Source: Candidatus Elulimicrobium sp. (GTDB lineage Bacteria; Patescibacteriota; Minisyncoccia; Moranbacterales; UBA9337). Taken from it: a stretch of DNA of 22,381 nt. The stretch is from assembly GCA_020722485.1 (NCBI GenBank), contig DYKS01000008.1:1-22381 (forward strand), given 5' to 3'. The position numbers and the translations under genes were made by a program. Below are positions 7,554 through 13,626 of this stretch, one piece after another. The stretch's first letter is position 1, and each line of letters opens with the position of its first letter. Below the pieces are notes generated by a model. That model did not search any database. It worked only from the letters and a program-made list of their open reading frames with translations, and had not been told where the DNA came from.

Positions 7554-7567
7554 AGAAAGGCAGGTGA
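7554..7567 (+). promoter_or_regulatory. Extended Shine-Dalgarno deciding the ATG at 7573
   Basis: AGAAAGG-C-AGGTGA is the 16S-tail complement with a single inserted C, and its AGGTGA ends five bases before the ATG at 7573. The in-frame GTG at 7564 lies inside this site and is therefore unlikely to be the start. Confidence 0.7.
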
Positions 7568-7572
7568 AAAAA

Positions 7573-8223
7573 ATGGAAGAACAAAAGGACGAAATCCAAG
7601 AAAGTCCGACTTCTCCCTCTGAAAATTGGAAACAATGGTTGCAAGACAATTTACGCGTTATCGTCAGCATTGTCATTGTCATTTTAATCGCTGGAGGAAT
7701 TTATTCTTATTCCAAAAGATCAAACGCACCGACAGGAGAAAATGTTTCTTCTTCCGAAAAAACTCCCGCAGAACAATTACAAGAAATAATTTCTGACAAA
7801 AGCGAAGAAAAAGTATCAGTAGAAAAAGAAAAGAAAAACGAAGAAGAAAAGAAAGAAAAAACTATTGAAGTTAAACAAGAAGAAAAAACCGCGACCACTG
7901 GAACATCCGAAACAAGCAAAGAAACGGAAACTTCTTTCATAGAAACCGCTCAAAAAGGAAACGGCGTCACTCATTTAGCCCGTCGCGCTTTAGCGGATTA
8001 TTTGGAAAAAAACCCCGATTCCGAATTGAAAGCGGAACATAAGATATACATTGAAGATTATCTGCGCAAAAAGGTAGGGTTTTCAGATAGAGTTTTTACT
8101 GGAACCACAATTGAATTTGATAAAGATTTGATCAAAGGAGCTATTGAATCTTCTAAGAAATTAAACGAAGCGCAAATCAATAATCTTCACAAGTACGCGG
8201 TTAGAGTATCTTCTCTTTCCTGA
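7573..8223 (+). CDS. Single-pass membrane protein with charged linker and conserved-looking C-terminal domain
   Basis: A 216-residue protein of unknown function. A short acidic N-terminus precedes one transmembrane segment (about residues 28-45, rich in Val and Ile). A long low-complexity linker rich in Glu, Lys, Ser and Thr follows (about 50-120), then a compact C-terminal domain (about 123-216) containing GNGVTHLARRALADYLEKNP. With a single N-terminal anchor and no lipobox, the C-terminal domain probably sits outside the cytoplasmic membrane, but topology is not proven. From general familiarity the GNGVTHLARRAL-type domain recurs in patescibacterial membrane proteins without an assigned role. 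The gene is a single transcription unit, with its own promoter, an extended Shine-Dalgarno sequence and a strong terminator. The start at 7573 is preferred over a GTG at 7564. Confidence 0.82.
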   Translation: MEEQKDEIQESPTSPSENWKQWLQDNLRVIVSIVIVILIAGGIYSYSKRSNAPTGENVSSSEKTPAEQLQEIISDKSEEKVSVEKEKKNEEEKKEKTIEVKQEEKTATTGTSETSKETETSFIETAQKGNGVTHLARRALADYLEKNPDSELKAEHKIYIEDYLRKKVGFSDRVFTGTTIEFDKDLIKGAIESSKKLNEAQINNLHKYAVRVSSLS

Positions 8224-8310
8224 TTCTGATAAAATTCAATTATTCGTCTAAAACAAAAAAAACCGCTGTTCTTTTTAAATTTTGAAATTAAAATCGATTT
8301 CAGATAAAAC

Positions 8311-8347
8311 ATAAAACAAAACCTCGCAACGCGAGGTTTTGTTTTAT
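8311..8347. terminator. Bidirectional intrinsic terminator between the membrane protein gene and greA
   Basis: A 17-base perfect stem (8311-8327 and 8331-8347) with a three-base AAC loop. The core is CCTCGC/GCGAGG, flanked by A-rich and T-rich arms. It sits between two convergent genes, 87 bases after the plus-strand gene and 28 bases after the greA stop, and can end transcription from both sides. Confidence 0.92.
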
Positions 8348-8375
8348 TTTATTTAAATATTTCGATTTTAAGAGA

Positions 8376-8831
8376 TCATTTAACTTCAAGGATTTCATAT
8401 TTCACTATTCCTTGAGGAGTTTTAGCTTCCACCTTATCCCCTTTCTTTTTATTTAAAAAAACTTTTCCCAAAGGAGATTCGTTGGAAATTTTAAAGTTAA
8501 TCGGATCCGCTTCGTTAGAACTAACTATTTGAAACTCCATTTCCCGCTTATGAAATCTAACTTTGACTCTAGATCCAATTTGGACCACGCCACTGCCTTT
8601 CTTATTATCAACCACTTCGGCTTCCTTAATCAGAGAAACAAGTTGAGTAATGCGCATCTCATTTTCTCCTTGTTCTCTCTTGGCTTCAGTGTATTCGGCA
8701 TTTTCACTCAAATCTCCTTGTTCTTTAGCTTCTTTAATAGCGGCGGCAATTCGGCGACGAATGGGACCTTTTCTTTCTTCCAGCTCATCTTTTATTTTTT
8801 TTAAACCTTCTTGTGTAATTAATTTTGTCAT
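8376..8831 (-). CDS. greA: Transcription elongation factor GreA
   Basis: Rescues backtracked RNA polymerase by stimulating cleavage of the extruded 3' RNA end. The 151-residue protein has the N-terminal antiparallel coiled coil (about 1-75) whose tip carries the acidic pair in EQGDLSENAEY (D40 and E43, equivalent to the known Asp/Glu tip). An FKBP-like C-terminal domain follows, containing SNESPLGKVFLNKKKGDKVEAKTP. Length and motifs are normal for the family. It has its own promoter immediately after the mrdA stop and a leader with a terminator-like hairpin. No Shine-Dalgarno sequence is evident before the ATG. It converges with the upstream plus-strand membrane protein gene and shares its terminator. 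Confidence 0.96.
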   Translation of the reverse strand: MTKLITQEGLKKIKDELEERKGPIRRRIAAAIKEAKEQGDLSENAEYTEAKREQGENEMRITQLVSLIKEAEVVDNKKGSGVVQIGSRVKVRFHKREMEFQIVSSNEADPINFKISNESPLGKVFLNKKKGDKVEAKTPQGIVKYEILEVK

Positions 8832-8843
8832 TGCTTTATTTAT

Positions 8844-8874
8844 AAAAAATTAGAAAACTGCTTAAAACAGTTTT
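8844..8874 (-). promoter_or_regulatory. Terminator-like hairpin in the greA leader (possible attenuator)
   Basis: On the minus strand a seven-base perfect stem AAAACTG/CAGTTTT (8874-8854) with a seven-base loop is followed by CTAATTTTTT. It lies between the greA promoter and ATG, so it could end part of the transcripts early. Leader termination upstream of greA is known in Escherichia coli (GraL RNA); equivalence here is inference. The stem is AT-rich and may be weak. Confidence 0.4.
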
Positions 8875-8897
8875 GAAAAAACATATTATACTTGCTT

Positions 8898-8925
8898 ATC
8901 ATATCAAAAGAAAATTTATTGTCAA
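8898..8925 (-). promoter_or_regulatory. greA promoter
   Basis: Minus strand TTGACA (8925-8920), 16-base spacer, TATGAT (8903-8898). It begins 11 bases after the mrdA stop, so greA can be transcribed independently. A second -10-like TATAAT lies at 8890-8885 without a good -35. Confidence 0.6.
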
Positions 8926-8935
8926 ACCATCTTAT

Positions 8936-10816
8936 CTAGCGAGAAAAATACCAGCGATAAATTTTTTCAGTCACTGGAACAGCATTATAAGTATTTTCTT
9001 TTTGTCCTTCTAATAAAACAACCAAGACAATTTCTGGATTTTCATAAGGAGCGAAAGAAACAAACCAACCAAAGGTTTCTTCTTTGTTTCCGTATTGAGC
9101 CGTTCCGGTTTTACCGGCTACTGCCACTGGCAAATTTTTTAAAATTTGCGCTGTTCCTTCGGTCACTGTCATCCGCATTCCTTCTCTTACAATTTCAATA
9201 ATTTTTTTATCTATAAAATTAGAATTCAAAATTTTTGGAGGAAGCAAAATTTTCTCTCCATTATTCTTTTTAATTTGATAAACTAATCTTGGCTGATAAA
9301 GAATTCCTCCGTTGGCAATAGCGGCAATATAATTAGCTAATTGAAGAGGCGTAGCCGTTAAATAACCTTGCCCAATAGCAGCATGATAACTATTGCCTAC
9401 ATACCATTTTTCTTTCAATGTTTCTTCTTTCCATTTTTCATCGGGAATAAAACCCGAGGCTTCTCCGGTTGTGTCTAATCCGGAAATTTTTCCCAAACCA
9501 AACTGCTCTTCATATTTTTTCATCACACTCATTCCCATTCCACGAATATTACCATAACCTCCTCCTACCGAATAAAAAAATACATCGCTAGAAACAGCAA
9601 TTGCTTTGCGAACATCGGTAAAGCCATGCGCTTTCCAATCTCCAAAAAACCAATTACCCACTTGGATTCCGCCCCGACTTTCAATTTGTGTATTTTCTGA
9701 GATAACACCCTCTGAAAGCGCCGCGCAAGCAATTAGCGGTTTAATAACCGAGCCGGGAGCATACTCGCCTGAAACCACCCGATTAAAAAGCGGCTTTTTT
9801 TCATCACTGATTAAATTTTTATATTCCTCTACTGAAATTCCTTTTGCAAATAAATTATTGTCAAAGGATGGCAAACTTACCAAGGCTAGCACGCCTCCAT
9901 CGCGCGGATCAATAGCAACCGCAGCAGCGCCCGGAAGACTTTCTTTGTCCATCGTCTCCGCCAAGGAATCAAAAATTTTTTTCTGCAAATCAGCATTTAT
10001 ATTAAGATAAAGATTATCCCCGGGAACAGGATTGATTACTCCAATTTCTTTTTTAATTATTCCTAAAGAATCCACCTCCACGCGAAAAGTTCCTTTTTCT
10101 CCCCGTAAATTTTTCTCGTAATATTTTTCCAATCCATACTTCCCGATAGAATCGGTCATTAAATAATCGGGATTTTCTTCTTTTTCTTCCCTTTTTATTT
10201 TTCCTTCATAACCTATAATATGGGAAAAAATCAATCCGTCCGCGTAATTTCGCAATGATCTTTTTTCAATTTTTATTCCCGGAAAATTTTTAGCTTTTTC
10301 CAGAAAAAAAAGCGCCTGATCTTGAGAAATATTTTCTTGTAAAAGAAACGGCTCCTGAAAAGAAACGGAAGCGGCGGCGCTTTCTATTTTCTGCCATATT
10401 TCTCCTTGATTGATATTTATTATTTTCGCTATTTCGAAAGAAATTTTCTTTCTTTCCTCACTTTCAATCGGAAGATCGGCGGGAAAAATTACCAAATCAA
10501 TTCCCGGCGCGTTAGAGGCTAATAATTTTCCTTCTCGATCATAAATTTTTCCGCGCGGAGCTTTAATAACGAAATTGCGCGTTTTGTTTTCTTTAGCCAT
10601 TTCCCGATAAAAATCCCCTCTGTACAAACTCAAATAACCCGCGCGCATAAGTAAAACAAGCAAAGAAAAAACAACCGCGTACCAAAAAAAATTCAGCCAC
10701 TTTCTGTCAAAGACGGCTTCCAGTTTATCTACTTCTTTTTCCGTAATAGTTAAAATTGAATCTTCTATTTCCGCGTTGCGAAACTCTCTATGAATTTTAT
10801 TGTTTTTTCGAAACAT
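8936..10816 (-). CDS. mrdA: Penicillin-binding protein 2, elongasome peptidoglycan transpeptidase
   Basis: Class B penicillin-binding protein that cross-links peptidoglycan during side-wall growth, working with MreBCD. The 626-residue length is typical. It has one N-terminal membrane anchor (about 42-58). A dimerisation/pedestal region follows, including APRGKIYDREGKLLASN near 86-102. The transpeptidase domain carries the active-site SVIK at 356-359 (nucleophile S356), SSD at 409-411 in the second motif position, and KTGT at 569-572. All three catalytic motifs are intact, so it should be active and bind beta-lactams. It overlaps mreD by 20 bases, as expected for a coupled mreC-mreD-mrdA operon. 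No rodA flippase/polymerase partner lies in the window. No Shine-Dalgarno sequence is seen; translational coupling to mreD is likely. Confidence 0.94.
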   Translation of the reverse strand: MFRKNNKIHREFRNAEIEDSILTITEKEVDKLEAVFDRKWLNFFWYAVVFSLLVLLMRAGYLSLYRGDFYREMAKENKTRNFVIKAPRGKIYDREGKLLASNAPGIDLVIFPADLPIESEERKKISFEIAKIININQGEIWQKIESAAASVSFQEPFLLQENISQDQALFFLEKAKNFPGIKIEKRSLRNYADGLIFSHIIGYEGKIKREEKEENPDYLMTDSIGKYGLEKYYEKNLRGEKGTFRVEVDSLGIIKKEIGVINPVPGDNLYLNINADLQKKIFDSLAETMDKESLPGAAAVAIDPRDGGVLALVSLPSFDNNLFAKGISVEEYKNLISDEKKPLFNRVVSGEYAPGSVIKPLIACAALSEGVISENTQIESRGGIQVGNWFFGDWKAHGFTDVRKAIAVSSDVFFYSVGGGYGNIRGMGMSVMKKYEEQFGLGKISGLDTTGEASGFIPDEKWKEETLKEKWYVGNSYHAAIGQGYLTATPLQLANYIAAIANGGILYQPRLVYQIKKNNGEKILLPPKILNSNFIDKKIIEIVREGMRMTVTEGTAQILKNLPVAVAGKTGTAQYGNKEETFGWFVSFAPYENPEIVLVVLLEGQKENTYNAVPVTEKIYRWYFSR

Positions 10817-11327
10817 AGGATTTGAAACTGGAAAAAGTTTGCGGATAAAATTTAAAAAATTTACTCAAAATTAAAAAAAATATCAAACTCCAAAAAATCC
10901 GACTCACTAAAATTTTAATATTTATATTTTCCACGCCACCAAAAAAATTTCCGCTTATTAACGCTTTCCATTTCAGATTATTCCATAAAAACTCCGCCCC
11001 TGTCCAAAAAACCGCCAAAAAATAAATTAAAAAAACTTTGGTTCCCGGCAAGAAAAAACGGCGTAAAAATAAATCGGTAAAATACGCGACTCCGAGAAAA
11101 AAAAGCGCCGTTTTTCCAATAATTCCAAAAGAAATCAAATCCCAAAAAAATCCGGCTCCAACCACCCAAATCCAATTTTTTTCAAATACCTCGGAAACAG
11201 ACCAAAAAAAAATCAATAATAAAAGAAAAAAAGGCGCCGTTTGCGGAAAAAAAATTATTTCTCCAACCGATCCCTGTAAAATCGCCAGAAAAAAAATTAA
11301 AACGAGTTTTACCAAATTATTTTTCAT
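10797..11327 (-). CDS. mreD: Rod shape-determining protein MreD
   Basis: A 176-residue very hydrophobic protein with about five to six membrane helices and no soluble domain, the expected form of MreD, which links the MreB/MreC scaffold with the wall enzymes in the membrane. Sequence conservation in MreD is low, so the call rests on topology plus its place between mreC and mrdA. The start at 11327 (MKNNLVKL) overlaps the mreC end by 11 bases (ATGAAAAATAA), a standard coupling arrangement. A longer reading from 11354 would add nine residues (MFLWLKILI) and a larger overlap. It overlaps mrdA by 20 bases at its other end. Confidence 0.87.
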   Translation of the reverse strand: MKNNLVKLVLIFFLAILQGSVGEIIFFPQTAPFFLLLLIFFWSVSEVFEKNWIWVVGAGFFWDLISFGIIGKTALFFLGVAYFTDLFLRRFFLPGTKVFLIYFLAVFWTGAEFLWNNLKWKALISGNFFGGVENINIKILVSRIFWSLIFFLILSKFFKFYPQTFSSFKSYVSKKQ

Positions 11328-12132
11328 AATCAGAATTTTTAACCACAAAAACAAACCGCAATTTGTTTAAATCCACGGGTGAAGAGATAATAGCTTTTTT
11401 GAACAGCGGATCGGAAGAAGCCATTACTTCTTCTACTGTCCCCAAGAACAGCCGCCGTGAAATTTTTTCTCCGCCCAAAGTAACCACTTTATCTCCTTTG
11501 GAAATCAAATCATTTTCTGGAATCATATCCATTACAATACTGATTCCATAATCTCCTTTTACAATTCCTTTAGTTTCATTTTCATCGGTAACGGCGCCAA
11601 TGGCGCTTTGAGGGTGAGTAAGAAAAATAACCCGCGCACTATTTTCAAAAACATCTTCCACTTTTCCCACCATTATCCCTCCGCCAACTATTACCGGCAT
11701 TCCCGACGCGATTCCATTGCGTTTCCCTTTGTCAATAATGGCATACTCTCCGTCAGCGGAAAAAACTCGATTTAAAATTTCTCCGCTTTCTGTTTCCAAA
11801 TCAACCTTAACAGATAAATCAAGTTCTTGCCTTAAAATTTCATTTTCCTTTCTTGCTTCGCGTAAAGCGATATTTTCCGCCGTCAATTTCAAATTCTCCT
11901 CGTGAAGCATTTCGTTTTCTTTTTTTAAATCATTGATAGAAAAGATAACATTTTTTACATCTGCTATCTTCCAAGAAAAAAAAGAAGCGCTTTTTTCAAA
12001 GGGATAAAAAAATAAATAAAAAACTTCGCGCGCCGGTGAAAAAAAATCGCGAGGATTTAAAAAAATCACAAAACCTAATCCCACGGCTACAAAAACAAAT
12101 TTAAAAAAATTTTTTTTAAAAAAATTTTTCAT
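11317..12132 (-). CDS. mreC: Rod shape-determining protein MreC
   Basis: A 271-residue bitopic scaffold protein of the elongasome. It has an N-terminal membrane segment (about 9-25), a coiled coil for dimerisation (about 64-105, with KKENEMLHEENLKLTAENIAL), and then the two small beta-barrel domains outside the membrane (about 110-265), including GIASGMPVIVGGGIMVGKV and GDKVVTLGGEKISRRL. It is thought to activate PBP2, encoded two genes downstream. An AGAGG sits at acceptable spacing before the ATG, one of the few Shine-Dalgarno-like sites in the window. It is separated from mreB by 224 bases containing a possible terminator and a palindromic repeat. A TATAAT at 12152-12147 lacks a matching -35. 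Confidence 0.95.
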   Translation of the reverse strand: MKNFFKKNFFKFVFVAVGLGFVIFLNPRDFFSPAREVFYLFFYPFEKSASFFSWKIADVKNVIFSINDLKKENEMLHEENLKLTAENIALREARKENEILRQELDLSVKVDLETESGEILNRVFSADGEYAIIDKGKRNGIASGMPVIVGGGIMVGKVEDVFENSARVIFLTHPQSAIGAVTDENETKGIVKGDYGISIVMDMIPENDLISKGDKVVTLGGEKISRRLFLGTVEEVMASSDPLFKKAIISSPVDLNKLRFVFVVKNSDYEK

Positions 12133-12214
12133 TATAAACCTCTACTATTATAACCTATTAGATTCCGCAACGTTATTTATATTTTTCGAATAATTATTTC
12201 TATTTGTTATTTAT

Positions 12215-12266
12215 GTCATTCCTGTAAAGGCGGGAATCCAGTCCTTTTTTATCAAGCGTAGATTCC
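12215..12266. repeat. dRS3-like palindromic repeat with trailing ATCAAGCGTAGATTCC
   Basis: GTCATTCC...GGCGGGAATCCAG resembles the dispersed ATTCCC-N8-GGGAAT palindrome found in intergenic regions of many bacteria (dRS3-type; left arm here ATTCCT). It is followed by ATCAAGCGTAGATTCC, which looks like the start of a second, decayed half. It fills part of the mreB-mreC gap. Related fragments occur at 18275-18375. Confidence 0.6.
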
Positions 12267-12324
12267 GAATATTTTTCTCCGCTAACATTTCAAAAAAATT
12301 CTAAAATAAAAAATAAAACAGAGG

Positions 12325-12358
12325 AAAAAGTGTAAACAACACTAGTATTTTTTACACT
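12325..12358 (-). terminator. Possible terminator immediately after mreB
   Basis: On the minus strand an eight-base perfect stem AGTGTAAA/TTTACACT with a 14-base loop begins within the mreB stop codon and runs straight into TTTT. The stem is AT-rich, so termination may be partial; it could lower mreCD-mrdA output relative to mreB. Confidence 0.45.
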
Positions 12359-13475
12359 AATTCAAAGGATGTCTGTCATAGTATTGGTTTTCGGTAAGAA
12401 CTTCTTTTAAACTGTCTAAATCCTCCAAAATTATTCCCGCTCCCCGAACTACTGCTGTCAAAGGATCTTCAATCGTCCTTACCGCAACTCCCACTTGATC
12501 AGCGATAAATTTATCCAATCCTTTAATTAAACTACCTCCTCCCGCCAAAATAATTCCTTTTAACATAATATCGGAAAGAAGTTCTGGTGGAGTATCTTCA
12601 ATAACTACTTTTATGTTATTAACAATTATTCGCAAAGAATGAGAAATAGCCTCGCTTACTTGATCGGATGTTATTTTTACTTCTTTCGGCAAGCCACTTA
12701 CTAAATCTCGCCCTCGAACAGTTTTAAAAGATTTTTTCTCATTTTCTAAGTAAATATTACCCATAGCAATTTTGATTTCTTCCGCTGTTTTCTCTCCAAT
12801 CAATAAATTAAATTCATCCCGACAATAACGGATAATATCTTCATTCATTTCATCTCCTGCCACACGCAAACTGCGAGATACTACTACTCCGCCTAAAGAA
12901 ATTACCGCAATCTCGGAAGTACCGCCTCCGATATCCACCACCATATTCCCTCCCGCGTCAGTTACAGGCAAACGAGCGCCAATGGCCGCCGCCATTGGTT
13001 CATCTACTAAATAAGCTTCTCTCGCTCCGGCGTTAATAGCCGCATCAATTACCGCTCTTTTTTCCACTTCCGTAACTCCCGAAGGAATACCTACTAAAAC
13101 ACGAGGACGCGGCACCCAAGAAAAAGAATCGCGATGAACTCTTTCAATAAAATAATGCAACATCTGTTGAGTTGTTTCAAAATCGCTTACCACTCCATCC
13201 ACTAATGGTCGGGTAACCACAATATGTCCGGGTGTTTTGCCCACCATTTTTTTCGCCTTTTTGCCAATAGCTAAAATTTGTTCAGTTTTTTTATTAACCG
13301 CCACCACTGAAGGTTCATTGATAACAATTCCTTTTCCTTTAACATAAACCAAAGTATTAGCCGTTCCCAAATCAATTCCCATATCTTTGGAAATATTTCC
13401 AAAAAAACGACTGCTTAACCAATGGGATATTTTTTTCATTTGGAAAAACTTTGAAAAAGGCATAAAAATAAACAT
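12357..13475 (-). CDS. mreB: Rod shape-determining actin homologue MreB
   Basis: Actin-fold ATPase that forms membrane-bound filaments and steers side-wall synthesis. The phosphate-1 motif is DMGIDLGTANT (31-41), phosphate-2 is DIGGGTSEIAV (181-191), and the adenosine motif is ILAGGGSLIKGL (309-320). At 372 residues it exceeds the usual length of about 340, because about 25-30 residues precede the first strand. Met5 (13463) or Met13 (13439, MKKISHWL) are possible true starts, and none has a Shine-Dalgarno sequence. The extra N-terminus is rich in Phe and Lys and could serve as a membrane-binding helix, as in some MreB proteins. First gene of the mreB-mreC-mreD-mrdA cluster, with its own promoter. 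Confidence 0.96.
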   Translation of the reverse strand: MFIFMPFSKFFQMKKISHWLSSRFFGNISKDMGIDLGTANTLVYVKGKGIVINEPSVVAVNKKTEQILAIGKKAKKMVGKTPGHIVVTRPLVDGVVSDFETTQQMLHYFIERVHRDSFSWVPRPRVLVGIPSGVTEVEKRAVIDAAINAGAREAYLVDEPMAAAIGARLPVTDAGGNMVVDIGGGTSEIAVISLGGVVVSRSLRVAGDEMNEDIIRYCRDEFNLLIGEKTAEEIKIAMGNIYLENEKKSFKTVRGRDLVSGLPKEVKITSDQVSEAISHSLRIIVNNIKVVIEDTPPELLSDIMLKGIILAGGGSLIKGLDKFIADQVGVAVRTIEDPLTAVVRGAGIILEDLDSLKEVLTENQYYDRHPLN

Positions 13476-13490
13476 TTAAACATCTTTATT

Positions 13491-13519
13491 ATAATAATCT
13501 AATCGAATTTTAAAGTCAA
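13491..13519 (-). promoter_or_regulatory. mreB promoter
   Basis: Minus strand TTGACT (13519-13514), 17-base spacer, TATTAT (13496-13491). Transcription would start near 13484, only about nine bases before the first ATG and about 45 before Met13. This makes the downstream start worth considering. Confidence 0.65.
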
Positions 13520-13528
13520 AACAAACAC

Positions 13529-13556
13529 AAAAAGACGCTTCGAGAACGAAAACGTC
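13529..13556 (-). terminator. Terminator of the pfkB-ftsA-like-643-residue operon
   Basis: On the minus strand two four-base stems (GACG/CGTC and TTCG/CGAA) stack across a small internal loop with a TTCT end loop, followed directly by TTTTT. It lies about 70 bases after the stop of the 643-residue protein and just before the mreB promoter, neatly separating two transcription units. Confidence 0.6.
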
Positions 13557-13626
13557 GAATTAAAAAAATAATTTTTTGTTTTTATTTTCTGTCTAAAAAA
13601 TCTTTTTTCAATAAGCCATCACTCAA

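Noticed and set aside
6929..7572. Replication origin or structural RNA in the AT-rich central gap
   Set aside because: No DnaA-box cluster of the TTATCCACA type, no tRNA, SRP, tmRNA or RNase P signature was seen, and no dnaA or dnaN lies nearby.
8311..8347. Possible attachment site or small RNA
   Set aside because: The perfect stem, short loop and flanking A/T runs between convergent genes are fully explained as a two-way terminator.
4742..8831. UGA recoded as glycine, as in Gracilibacteria and Absconditabacteria
   Set aside because: Several genes end naturally in TGA (ATPase, 428-residue protein, 216-residue protein, greA, 643-residue protein) and no gene needs read-through.
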